From the NCBI RefSeq assembly GCF_004154955.1, contig NZ_CP011524.1, positions 186,001-250,000 of the forward strand: a stretch of 64,000 nucleotides of DNA, given 5' to 3'. The notes under the pieces are model-generated. The model ran no database searches, was not told the DNA's origin, and saw only the letters and a list, made by a program, of their open reading frames with translations. Positions 12,701 through 20,509 of this stretch are shown here, in pieces (the first letter of the stretch is position 1; each line of letters opens with the position of its first letter). The position numbers and the translations under genes are program-made. This DNA comes from Intestinimonas butyriciproducens (GTDB taxonomy: Bacteria; Bacillota; Clostridia; Oscillospirales; Oscillospiraceae).

Positions 12701-13405
12701 GTGGTGGTGAAAAATCTGAGCGCCGGGCTTCTGGCCCAGTCCGCCCAAGCTTTGGAGCAGGCCATCCAGGGGGCCCAGATGATCGTCCTGCCCGGCGGCT
12801 TCTCCGGCGGCGACGAGCCCGACGGCTCCGCCAAGTTCATCTGCTCCTTCTTCCGCAATCCCCGCCTCACCGACGCGGTCCACGACCTGCTCAAAAACCG
12901 GGATGGCCTGATGCTGGGCATCTGCAACGGCTTCCAGGCCCTGGTCAAGCTGGGACTGGTGCCCTACGGCGAGATCCGGCCTATGCACGAGGACTGTGCC
13001 ACGCTGACCTTCAACGATATCGGCCGCCATCAGAGCCGGTATGTCACCACCCGGGTGGCCTCGGTGAATTCCCCCTGGATGCTCCGCTCTCAGGTGGGCG
13101 ACCTCCACGCCATCCCCGTCTCCCACGGAGAGGGCAAGTTCGTGGCCCCCGGGGCGCTGCTGGAGGAGCTGATCACCCGGGGACAGGTGGCCACGCAGTA
13201 TGTGGACTTGGGCGGGGCGCCCTCCATGGACATTGCCGCCAATCCCAACGGCTCCGTGCTGGCCATAGAGGGGATCTTCTCTCCGGACGGGCGGGTGTTC
13301 GGCAAGATGGGCCACTCCGAGCGGCGGGGGACCTACATTGCCAAAAACATACCCGGCGACAAGTACCAGCCCATTTTCGAAAGCGGCGCGGCGTACTTCC
13401 AATGA
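9704..13405 (+). CDS. purL: Phosphoribosylformylglycinamidine synthase, single-chain clostridial type
   Basis: 1233 residues. It converts FGAR and glutamine to FGAM in purine synthesis. An N-terminal PurS-like region is followed by the two AIR-synthase-like halves, with [56 protein letters not shown]-type and GGKDSMSG motifs. A class I glutamine amidotransferase follows ([28 protein letters not shown], nucleophile Cys in [14 protein letters not shown]). Start after GAGGGAGAA. No other pur genes are next to it, which is unusual since purL is commonly in the pur operon; the large single-chain form is the type seen in Clostridia. Confidence 0.96.
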   Translation: [1233 protein letters not shown]

Positions 13406-13458
13406 TGTTCTGCAGCCGGCAGCGAGGAGAACACCGGCAGGCGGCGGGCTGGGGCAAT

Positions 13459-13494
13459 AAGAGGGCGTATCCCCATGTGGGGATACGCCCTCTT
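13459..13494. terminator. Bidirectional terminator between purL and the phospholipase gene
   Basis: A 16-bp perfect stem (13459-13474 with 13479-13494) around an ATGT loop, between convergent genes. It is followed by TTGCCGTTTT on the plus strand. Confidence 0.8.
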
Positions 13495-13512
13495 GCCGTT
13501 TTAAAGGAAGGC

Positions 13513-14349
13513 TCAGGCCGGTGCGGACTGAGGTAGACCGCCGGCCCCCTCGGAGAGGCGGGTGCCCTTAAAATCCCGGTCCAGCCAGGGGTCCAACGGG
13601 GCGCCGGACTCCGCCGCCTGGAAAAAGCGTTGCGTCTGTTTGGCCGCCGCCTCCACGGTGGCCGCGAGCTGGCGGGTGAGATATTCGTTGCTCTCTGCAT
13701 AGGCATCGTGGGAATCGGCGGTGAGGAAGATGCCCTGCAGGGCCTTGAGCCCGGGCAGCGCGCCCACCGCGCGGTTGGCCGGGCGGCTCAGACGGTGGCC
13801 GGAGAGACGGGCGAAGAGGGCGGTGTCCCGCCGCATAGAGCGATAGCCCTCTTCCAACTGCCTGGGAGAGGTGTGCTGGTAGGCCCGGGCGGCGGCGGCG
13901 AACACCTCGCCGGAGGGCATGGGAGGGAGGTAGGAATGTCCCAGTGATACCAGGCCGTCCCGCTCCATCAGCAGGCGGTCGAACTCGGCTTCCATGGCCA
14001 GGTGAGTGACGGTCCCTTCGGCCGCCCTGCGGTCGATCCAGCCGTGACAGGCACTGTCCAGGGCCAGATGACACAGAAAACCGGCGGCATATCCTGCGGA
14101 CATGGGGGCGCCCTCCTCCACCGCCTCCCGTAGGCGGCCGAATACGGGCAGCGCGGACCGGGCGTGCATGGCGACGCCCTCCCGGCGGACCGGGTTGGGC
14201 AGGGTCGGGCGGTAAAAGAAGAGTGGGTCAGGCCCCAGACAGCCCAGATCGAAGGCGGAACGCTCCCGGTTCAGAAGCAGGGAGAGCTCCTGCGGAAGCT
14301 GAGACAGGACCTGAGCGCCGAGGCTCAGATGGGCGTAATAGTTTGGCAT
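13513..14349 (-). CDS. Zinc-dependent phospholipase C-like protein
   Basis: 278 residues from the ATG at 14349, which is preceded by AGAGGAGA; a longer frame has no site. The start MPNYYAHLSLGAQVL and the metal-ligand histidines (YAHL, FLCHLALDSACHGWID) match the zinc-dependent phospholipase C family (PF00882) common as cytoplasmic proteins in Clostridia. No signal peptide is visible, so an exported toxin role is unlikely. It lies downstream of livF on the same strand, separated by a strong terminator. Confidence 0.82.
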   Translation of the reverse strand: MPNYYAHLSLGAQVLSQLPQELSLLLNRERSAFDLGCLGPDPLFFYRPTLPNPVRREGVAMHARSALPVFGRLREAVEEGAPMSAGYAAGFLCHLALDSACHGWIDRRAAEGTVTHLAMEAEFDRLLMERDGLVSLGHSYLPPMPSGEVFAAAARAYQHTSPRQLEEGYRSMRRDTALFARLSGHRLSRPANRAVGALPGLKALQGIFLTADSHDAYAESNEYLTRQLAATVEAAAKQTQRFFQAAESGAPLDPWLDRDFKGTRLSEGAGGLPQSAPA

Positions 14350-14463
14350 GGCTGGGATTCTCCTCTGTTCGGATGCGATCGAATTTTGCGCCGTCCTCCA
14401 CGGCGGCGTATCAATTCCTATCATACCACCGGATACGCCAAGACAAAAGCGGCAAAAAACGGG

Positions 14464-14497
14464 AAAAAGTCCGACGGGCAGAGCCGGCGGACTTTTT
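14464..14497 (-). terminator. Terminator of the liv operon
   Basis: 10-bp stem AAAAAGTCCG/CGGACTTTTT with a 14-base loop. On the minus strand it ends in a T-run directly after the livF stop. Confidence 0.75.
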
Positions 14498-14505
14498 ACG
14501 GCCTC

Positions 14506-15213
14506 TCAGCCGCCCAGATAGGCTTTTTTGACGTCCTCGTCTTCCAAAAGGGTGTGGGCGGGGGCTGTCTTGAGGATGCGCCCGGTCTCCAGCACATAGC
14601 CGCGGTCCGCCACCGAGAGGGCCATCCGGGCGTTCTGTTCCACCAGAAGGATGGTAGTGCCCGCCTTGTGGAGGGTCTGGATGATCTCGAAGATCTGCTC
14701 CACCAGAATGGGGGCCAGCCCCATGGAGGGCTCGTCCAGCATCATCAGCTTGGGGCGGGACATCAGGGCGCGCCCCATGGCCAGCATCTGCTGTTCGCCG
14801 CCGGAGAGCGTGCCGGCGACCTGACGGCGGCGCTCCTTCAGGCGGGGAAACTGCTCGTAGACGGTCTCCAGGCCGGGAGCGACCTCACTGCCCGGACGGG
14901 TGTAGGCGCCCATCTCCAGATTCTCCTCCACCGTCATCTGGAGGAAGACCTGCCGACCTTCGGGCACCTGGGCAAGGCCCCGTGAGACGATCTTGTGGGC
15001 CGGGACGCCGGCGATCTTCTGGTCCAGGAAGGTGATGGAGCCGGTATGGCTGTGTAAAAGGCCGGAGATGGTCTTTAGGATGGTGGACTTGCCCGCGCCG
15101 TTGGCGCCGATGAGCGTGACCACCTCGCCCTCGTCCACATGGAAGGAGATGTCCTTGACGGCGTGAATGGCACCGTAGTATACGTTGATGTTTTCCACAT
15201 GCAGCATGGACAT
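14506..15213 (-). CDS. livF: Branched-chain amino acid ABC transporter ATPase LivF
   Basis: 235 residues. The ATPase motifs are Walker A GANGAGKST, signature LSGGEQQMLAMGRAL and Walker B LMMLDEPSMGL, with the LivF-type MLHVENINVYYGAIHAVKDISF opening. It powers uptake of leucine, isoleucine and valine (HAAT family) with LivG. It is last in the livKHMGF operon, its start lying 4 bp after livG, and is followed by a terminator at 14464-14497. Confidence 0.94.
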   Translation of the reverse strand: MSMLHVENINVYYGAIHAVKDISFHVDEGEVVTLIGANGAGKSTILKTISGLLHSHTGSITFLDQKIAGVPAHKIVSRGLAQVPEGRQVFLQMTVEENLEMGAYTRPGSEVAPGLETVYEQFPRLKERRRQVAGTLSGGEQQMLAMGRALMSRPKLMMLDEPSMGLAPILVEQIFEIIQTLHKAGTTILLVEQNARMALSVADRGYVLETGRILKTAPAHTLLEDEDVKKAYLGG

Positions 15214-15217
15214 GGTG

Positions 15218-16069
15218 TCACTCCCCCTTCCCGGAACCCAGATAGGCCTTGATGACCTCCGGGTTGTTTTGAATTTCGTCGGGCGTGCCCTTGGCGATGA
15301 TGTGGCCGAAGTTCAGCACGCAGATGCCCTCACAGATGCCCATGACCAGGCTCATATCGTGTTCAATGAGCAGGACGGCGATCTGGAAGGTGTCGCGGAT
15401 CTTTACGATATTCTCCATGAGCTCGGCGGTCTCGGAGGGGTTCATGCCGGCCGCGGGCTCATCCAGGAGCAGCAGGGAGGGATTGGTGGCCAGGGCGCGG
15501 ACGATCTCCAAGCGGCGCTGGGCGCCGTAGGGGAGACTGCCCGCCTTGGCGCCGGCCAGATCCTGCATGTCGAAAATGGACAGCAGTTCCAATGCACGCT
15601 CGTGGGCAATCCGCTCCTCCTTCCAGTACCCGGGCAGACGGAGCACCCCCTGGAGGGTGCCATATTTGATGTGATTGTGGAGGCCGATCTTCACATTGTC
15701 CTCCACGCTGAGGTTGGAGAACAGCCGGATGTTCTGGAAGGTACGGGCGATCCCCATGCGGTTGACCTGGACCGTGGACTTGCCGGCGGTGTCTATGCCG
15801 TCGAGCAGGATGGTGCCCCGGGTGGGCTGATAAACCTTGGTTAGAAGGTTGAACACTGTGGTCTTGCCCGCGCCGTTGGGGCCGATGAGCCCGGCGATCT
15901 CGGTGCGGCCAATGGCCATGTTGAATTCGTCCACGGCGGTGAGGCCGCCGAAGTCGATGCCCAGATGCCGGGCCTCCAGAATGGGGGTCTTGTCCACGTC
16001 GCGCTCGGGGATGATATTGGGGCTGGGCACAGGGACCAGACGGGTGGGCTCTCTCTTGGGCTTATTCAT
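15218..16069 (-). CDS. livG: Branched-chain amino acid ABC transporter ATPase LivG
   Basis: 283 residues from the ATG at 16069, chosen because AAAGGGGGT lies upstream; the frame is open 13 codons further. Walker A is GPNGAGKTT, the Walker B is LLLLDEPAAGMNPSE, and the LivG C-terminal end GTPDEIQNNPEVIKAYLG is intact. The signature motif reads YGAQRRLEI, the usual LivG form. The start overlaps the livM stop by 8 bp, indicating coupling. The first 30 residues before the ATPase fold are a charged, proline-rich extension that is longer than in E. coli LivG. Confidence 0.93.
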   Translation of the reverse strand: MNKPKREPTRLVPVPSPNIIPERDVDKTPILEARHLGIDFGGLTAVDEFNMAIGRTEIAGLIGPNGAGKTTVFNLLTKVYQPTRGTILLDGIDTAGKSTVQVNRMGIARTFQNIRLFSNLSVEDNVKIGLHNHIKYGTLQGVLRLPGYWKEERIAHERALELLSIFDMQDLAGAKAGSLPYGAQRRLEIVRALATNPSLLLLDEPAAGMNPSETAELMENIVKIRDTFQIAVLLIEHDMSLVMGICEGICVLNFGHIIAKGTPDEIQNNPEVIKAYLGSGKGE

Positions 16070-17150
16070 GGCCGGAACCCCCTTTCGCATCGGCTTTGGC
16101 CACCGCACGGTCCCGCAGCTTGCTCTGGAGCTGACTGCGCAGGTCCTGGAAGAAGGGGCTGTTGGTGAGCAGCATCACCAGAATGAGAACGATGGCATAG
16201 ATCAGCATGCGGAAATCGTAGAAATCGCGGAGCATCTCGGGCAGCACATAGAGCAGGGCGGCGGCAATGATGGAGCCCCGGATGTTGCCCAGCCCGCCCA
16301 GTACCACAAAGACCAAGATGAGGATGGAGGTATTGAAATCAAACTTTTTGGCGGCGAGGGAGGAGTAATTCATGGCGTACAGGGCGCCGGCGGCGCCCGC
16401 CAGCACGGCGGAGGTGACAAAGGCCAGAAGCTTGTACTTGGTGGCGCCGATGCCCACGCTCTCGGCAGCGATGCGGTTGTCACGCAGTGCCATGATGGCC
16501 CGCCCGGAACGGCTGTTGATCAGATTGAGCACCACCGTCAGGGCGATGAGCACCAGGATAAAGCCAGCGGTAAAGGAGGAAAGCTTCGCATTGGTCGTGA
16601 CGCCCATGGGCCCCTTCAGAATGGCTTTGCCGCCCTCGCCCAGGGCCAGCGCGGCCTCGTTCTGGGTAGAGAAGTGGAGTCCGTTGCCGTCTATGCCCAC
16701 ATAGAGGATGTTGATGATATTTTTGATGATCTCGCCGAAGGCCAGGGTGACGATGGCCAGATAATCGCCCCGGAGCCGCAGAACGGGCACGCCCACGATA
16801 AAGCCGGCGATTCCGGCGCACACGGCGCCCACCAGCATGGCCACCGCCAGACGGACGGGGCCGGAGGGGATCGCCTGCTGGAGGGAGAGGGAGACCACAA
16901 CGCCGGAGAACGCGCCTACGCTCATAAAGCCGGCGTGGCCGAGGCTCAACTCACCGGAGATGCCCACTACCAAATTCAGGGCGATGGCCATGGTGACATA
17001 GGCGCAGATGGGCACAAGCTGTCCCTGCAGAGAGGGGGATAGGAGCCCGCCGGCGTTGAGGACCTGGAGGATCACAAAGGCGGCGATGACAATGCCGTAG
17101 GTAATGGCGTTGCGGAAGAGCCGTTTCCGGCCGGAAGAAAGGGTTTTCAT
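16062..17150 (-). CDS. livM: Branched-chain amino acid ABC permease LivM
   Basis: 362 residues from the ATG at 17150 (site GAGGTGG); an upstream ATG at 17174 would overlap livH. The multi-spanning protein contains LVVGISGELSLGHAGFMSVGAF, RLRGDYLAIVTLAFGEI and SRSGRAIMALRDNRIAAESVGI, all hallmarks of LivM, including the cytoplasmic EAA-like loop. It forms the transmembrane channel with LivH. The C-terminus is charged and overlaps the livG start. Confidence 0.93.
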   Translation of the reverse strand: MKTLSSGRKRLFRNAITYGIVIAAFVILQVLNAGGLLSPSLQGQLVPICAYVTMAIALNLVVGISGELSLGHAGFMSVGAFSGVVVSLSLQQAIPSGPVRLAVAMLVGAVCAGIAGFIVGVPVLRLRGDYLAIVTLAFGEIIKNIINILYVGIDGNGLHFSTQNEAALALGEGGKAILKGPMGVTTNAKLSSFTAGFILVLIALTVVLNLINSRSGRAIMALRDNRIAAESVGIGATKYKLLAFVTSAVLAGAAGALYAMNYSSLAAKKFDFNTSILILVFVVLGGLGNIRGSIIAAALLYVLPEMLRDFYDFRMLIYAIVLILVMLLTNSPFFQDLRSQLQSKLRDRAVAKADAKGGSGHE

Positions 17151-17160
17151 ATCGGCCACC

Positions 17161-18033
17161 TCACACTTTCTCACGCACGGTCTTGCCCAGCAGGCCGGAG
17201 GGCTTCACCAGCAGCACCACGATCAGCACGGCAAAGACCACCGCGTCGGAGATATTGGTATTAAAGGCCTTGGCAAAGATCTCGATGATCCCCAGCAGGA
17301 TGCCCCCCAGCATGGCGCCGGGGATGGAGCCGATCCCGCCGAAGACCGCGGCGGTGAAGGCCTTGATGCCGGGCAGGGACCCGGTGGTGGGCATCAGGGT
17401 GGGATAGGTGGAGCACAGCAGCACTCCGGCGACGGCGGCCAGCGCAGAGCCGATGGCAAAGGTCATGGAGATGGTGCGGTTGACGTCGATCCCCATGAGC
17501 TGGGCCGCGGCCTTGTCCTCGGAGCAGGCCCGCATGGCCTTGCCCAGCTTGGTGTGGCCGGTAAAGAAGCTGAGTACCAGCATGATGACCACGCAGGAGA
17601 GCACGGTCACAAGGGCTACATAGGTGATGTTGACGCTCCCCAGGGTGAGAGCGCCGCCGGGAACCACGGAGGTAAAGACCTTGGGGTCGGACTTCCACAG
17701 CAGCAGGGCGGAGTTCTGAAGGAAATAGCTCACACCGATGGCGGTGATGAGCACGGCCAGGGAGGGAGCCTGCCGCAGGGGCTTGTAGGCCAGCCGCTCG
17801 ATGACCATGCCGAGGATGGTGCATACCACCATGGCCAGCAGCACCCCGGCGATGGGGGGCAGACCGAACTGGCCGGTGGCGAAAAAGCAGACGTAGGCGC
17901 CCACCATGATGATGTCACCATGGGCGAAATTGAGCATCTTGGCAATGCCGTAGACCATGGTATAGCCCAGGGCGATGATGGCGTAGACGCTGCCCAGGCT
18001 GATGCCGTTGATCAGGTTATTGAGAAGACTCAA
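17161..18033 (-). CDS. livH: Branched-chain amino acid ABC permease LivH
   Basis: 290 residues if started at the TTG at 18033. This start is preferred because AGAGAGGTG ends six bases upstream and the product then begins SLLNNLINGISLGSVYAIIALGYTM like other LivH proteins; a GTG at 18042 lies inside the ribosome binding site. LNFAHGDIIMVGAY and RACSEDKAAAQLMGI are the LivH motifs. The membrane protein pairs with LivM. It is separated from livK by about 190 bp that hold two hairpins, which may lower expression relative to the binding protein. Confidence 0.92.
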   Translation of the reverse strand: MSLLNNLINGISLGSVYAIIALGYTMVYGIAKMLNFAHGDIIMVGAYVCFFATGQFGLPPIAGVLLAMVVCTILGMVIERLAYKPLRQAPSLAVLITAIGVSYFLQNSALLLWKSDPKVFTSVVPGGALTLGSVNITYVALVTVLSCVVIMLVLSFFTGHTKLGKAMRACSEDKAAAQLMGIDVNRTISMTFAIGSALAAVAGVLLCSTYPTLMPTTGSLPGIKAFTAAVFGGIGSIPGAMLGGILLGIIEIFAKAFNTNISDAVVFAVLIVVLLVKPSGLLGKTVREKV

Positions 18034-18084
18034 GCCAGTCACCTCTCTTTTCTTTCTCTCTGCAAAAGGTCCAAAACGGGACTA

Positions 18085-18133
18085 TATGGCAGACACATCA
18101 GCAGTCGCTCCGGCCGCGGATGTGTCCGCCATA
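18085..18133 (-). repeat. Long inverted repeat between livK and livH
   Basis: Arms 18085-18099 and 18119-18133 are complementary over 15 positions with a single mismatch, around a 19-base GC-rich loop. There is no T-tract, so RNA processing or stability is more likely than termination. Confidence 0.65.
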
Positions 18134-18167
18134 CAGGCGGGGGCCGCCTCCGGCCCGGAATGGGGAA

Positions 18168-18200
18168 AAGAGGGCTGCCGAGAGACCCGGCAACCCTCTT
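18168..18200 (-). terminator. Intercistronic terminator/attenuator after livK
   Basis: 13-bp stem (one G-T pair) with a 7-base loop, ending in CCCTCTTTTCC on the minus strand, 25 bp after the livK stop. It probably lets only part of the transcripts continue into livHMGF. Confidence 0.65.
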
Positions 18201-18224
18201 CCTGGGTTCCCTTTTCTGGTTTTC

Positions 18225-19427
18225 TTACTGAGTGACGTACACGCCGCCCTCGACCTTGACGACCACGGGGGCCTTGGAGACCTCACCGGTGGAGGACCAG
18301 GTCATGCCGGTGCCGGTCAGACCGTCCACGCTGAAGTCTTCGGAGGTGAAGGTGGACACCAGTGCTTCGCACACGTCGGCGGCGCTGGTGTCTGCGGTGA
18401 TGCCGGCCTTCTGGCAGGCCTCATAGATGGCGTAGATGCAGTCATAGCCATCGGCGGCGAACTGGTTGGGAATGCCGTCGTACTGCCCTTGGTACGTGGT
18501 GACGAAGTTGACGGTGCGCTCATCGGTGCCCCAGGCGTTGAAGGGGGTCATCAGCATCAGACCCTCGGCCAGGGAGGTATCAAAGCCCTCCAGGTCCAGG
18601 ATGCCATCCATGCCGTCGCAGCCGAAGAAGGTAGGGGCGTAACCCATGGTCTTGGCCTGGTTCAGGATCAGGGAGGCGGGGGTGTAGTAGATGGGCATGA
18701 ACACCAGGTCGGCACCGGCGCTCTGGGCCTCGCCCAACTGCACGGTGAAGTCGGCGTTGGTGTCGTCGGGGAAGGTGGTCACGGAGACGACCTCCAGGCC
18801 GATGGCGTCGGCCTCGGACTGGAAGGCGTTGTAGATGCCGGTGGAGTAGGCGTCGCCGTTGTTGTAGATGACGGCGACCTTGGTGCCCAGGCCGTTCTCC
18901 TTGATGTAATTAGCGGCGGTGAGGCCCTGATTGGGGTCGGTGAAGCAGACCTGGAAGACGTTGTCCCGCCCGCTGGTCACATCGGTGGAGGAGGCGGAGG
19001 GAGTGAGCTGGAAGTAGCGGTCGTTGAAGGTTTCGGCGGCCACGGCTACGCAGGGAGTGGTGGTGGTGCAGCCGTAGATGAGCTGCACGCCGTCGCCCTT
19101 GAGCTTGTTGTAGGCGTTGACGGCCTTCTCGGCGTCGCCCTCGTCATCCTGGAAATCCAGGGAGAACTGGAGACCGCCCAAGGCGTTGATTTCCGCTACG
19201 GCGACCTCGGCGCCCTGCTTCGTGGCCAGGCCGTACACGGCGGCGGAGCCGGTCAGGGGGCCGATGCCGCCAATCTTGATGACGCCGGAAGCGCCGGAAT
19301 GGTCGGCAGGAGCAGAGGTGTCGGCGGGGGCGGGCGTGGCGGAGCCGCTGCCGCCGCCGCAGCCGGCCAACAGGGACAGGCCCAGGGCGCCTGCCATGGC
19401 AAGAGACAAAGCGCGATTCATTTTCAT
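18225..19427 (-). CDS. livK: Branched-chain amino acid ABC binding lipoprotein LivK
   Basis: 400 residues. A lipoprotein signal peptide with lipobox LLAGC at about residues 19-23 is followed by an acidic/Ala/Pro linker and a Peripla_BP_6 fold: IKIGGIGPLTGSAAVYG, GCTTTTPCVAVA, and YDCIYAIYEACQKAG. Start ATG at 19427 after AGGAGGG. It captures branched-chain or related amino acids at the cell surface and feeds LivHMGF. A near-consensus promoter lies about 30 bases upstream inside nested dyads. Confidence 0.92.
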   Translation of the reverse strand: MKMNRALSLAMAGALGLSLLAGCGGGSGSATPAPADTSAPADHSGASGVIKIGGIGPLTGSAAVYGLATKQGAEVAVAEINALGGLQFSLDFQDDEGDAEKAVNAYNKLKGDGVQLIYGCTTTTPCVAVAAETFNDRYFQLTPSASSTDVTSGRDNVFQVCFTDPNQGLTAANYIKENGLGTKVAVIYNNGDAYSTGIYNAFQSEADAIGLEVVSVTTFPDDTNADFTVQLGEAQSAGADLVFMPIYYTPASLILNQAKTMGYAPTFFGCDGMDGILDLEGFDTSLAEGLMLMTPFNAWGTDERTVNFVTTYQGQYDGIPNQFAADGYDCIYAIYEACQKAGITADTSAADVCEALVSTFTSEDFSVDGLTGTGMTWSSTGEVSKAPVVVKVEGGVYVTQ

Positions 19428-19440
19428 TGTAAAACCCTCC

Positions 19441-19507
19441 TTTAGGTTGTTGACAATTATAAGCCTTGCCCCATGAAATTGTCAACCGTTGTTTTTGACA
19501 ACCTAAA
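19441..19507. promoter_or_regulatory. Nested dyads (candidate operators) around the livK promoter
   Basis: An inner 10-bp inverted repeat, 19449-19458 with 19477-19486, brackets the core promoter. An outer 10-bp repeat, 19441-19450 with 19498-19507, brackets both. All arms contain TTGTCAA/TTGACAA-like units. This arrangement suits a repressor that loops or binds side by side; no regulator gene is adjacent. Confidence 0.55.
19456..19485 (-). promoter_or_regulatory. Consensus sigma-A promoter of livK
   Basis: On the minus strand TTGACA (19485-19480), an 18-bp spacer and TATAAT (19461-19456). Both hexamers are exact consensus. Confidence 0.8.
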
Positions 19508-19551
19508 AAGAGGAAAGAAACAAAGATATCCACAAAAGTGACAAAAGCAGC

Positions 19552-20286
19552 TTACAAAAGAAAGCCGCCGTCCACCCCAAGGACCTGCCCGGTAATAAAG
19601 CCCGCCTGAGGAGAGGCCAAAAACAGGGCGGCGCGGGCCACGTCCTCGGCCGTGCCCAGACGGCCCACCGGGGTTTCCTCGGCAAGCGTGTGCAGGTCCC
19701 CCGCAGACAGCGCGCAGTTCATCTGTGTGTCAATCACACCGGGTGCCAGGCAGTTGACCGTCACCCCGGAGGGGCCAAGCTCCTGGGCCAAAGCCTTTGT
19801 AAGCCCGATCACACCGGCCTTGGCCGCCGAGTAGGCCGCCTCGCAGGATGCGCCGGAACGTCCCCACATCGAGGAGATCGTGAGGATACGCCCATACTTC
19901 CGGTGTACCATGTGCCGATAGGCCGCCCGACAGCAGTAAAAGACGCCGTCCAGGTCGGTGCCCAGCACCCGGCGGTAGTCCGTATCCGTCATATCGCAGA
20001 GAAGGCCTGTCCACGCGACGCCGGCGTTACATATCAGAATGTCAAGTTGACAAAAAATATCCAACACATTGTCAACCAAAGACTGGGCCTGGCCGGGATC
20101 GGACACGTCGGCCTGAAAGGCCCGGACCGAATATCCCGAGGAGGAGAGCTCCTCCACCAGGGCGCGGGCTTCGGCTTCGGAGCGGTGGTAGTTGACCGCT
20201 ACCGCATAGCCGGCGGCGGCAAATGCGCGGGCCATCGCCGCACCGATACCCCGGCTGCCGCCAGTGATCAGAACCGTCTGCTGCAT
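19552..20286 (-). CDS. SDR-family oxidoreductase (FabG-like)
   Basis: 244 residues from the ATG at 20286, which has GGAGGTG upstream. Classical short-chain dehydrogenase: cofactor loop TGGSRGIGAAMA (residues about 8-19), DVSD, the ICNAGV motif, catalytic Ser in ISSMWG, YSAAK with the catalytic Tyr and Lys, and LAPGVIDTQM. It is close to 3-oxoacyl-ACP reductase but also to other NAD(P)-dependent ketone reductases; no fatty-acid genes are nearby, so the substrate is open. An extended -10 (TGCTATACT) lies about 80 bp upstream. The stop is 66 bp from the livK promoter. Confidence 0.85.
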   Translation of the reverse strand: MQQTVLITGGSRGIGAAMARAFAAAGYAVAVNYHRSEAEARALVEELSSSGYSVRAFQADVSDPGQAQSLVDNVLDIFCQLDILICNAGVAWTGLLCDMTDTDYRRVLGTDLDGVFYCCRAAYRHMVHRKYGRILTISSMWGRSGASCEAAYSAAKAGVIGLTKALAQELGPSGVTVNCLAPGVIDTQMNCALSAGDLHTLAEETPVGRLGTAEDVARAALFLASPQAGFITGQVLGVDGGFLL

Positions 20287-20362
20287 GAGAGGGAGGCACC
20301 TCCTCGTACTCCGGGTGCGGCTCTGTGCCGACATCCCGTCTGTGTCAGTATCAAGTATCATC

Positions 20363-20371
20363 AGTATAGCA
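20363..20371 (-). promoter_or_regulatory. Extended -10 promoter for the SDR gene
   Basis: TGCTATACT on the minus strand (TATACT at 20368-20363). There is no good -35. Confidence 0.4.
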
Positions 20372-20466
20372 GGACAGGTGTAGTTTGAACAGTGGAAGAT
20401 TTCAGATGCGGGAGGTTTTCTATCATAATATGAAAAAAAGAGGATCAAAAAGAATCTGAAAAGGTG

Positions 20467-20495
20467 TTGACAAAGCAAGATAAAAATGATATTAT
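20467..20495 (+). promoter_or_regulatory. Promoter of tRNA-Val
   Basis: TTGACA (20467-20472), 17-bp spacer, TATTAT (20490-20495). The tRNA begins 15 bases after the -10. Confidence 0.8.
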
Positions 20496-20509
20496 AACCT
20501 TCGCCATTT

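Noticed and set aside
9260-13402. A 1380-codon open frame on the minus strand opposite purL
   Set aside because: It is the antisense shadow of a high-GC gene. The plus-strand protein is a recognised full-length purL, while the shadow has low-complexity Gly/His/Leu/Gln composition and no motifs. The same reasoning removes the long frames opposite secA, nifJ, prfC and the sigma-54 activator.
20041-20090. TTGACA/TTGTCAA repeats like those at the livK promoter
   Set aside because: They fall inside the SDR gene in frame (coding VDNVLDIFCQLDI), so codon constraint is enough to explain them and no promoter spacing fits.
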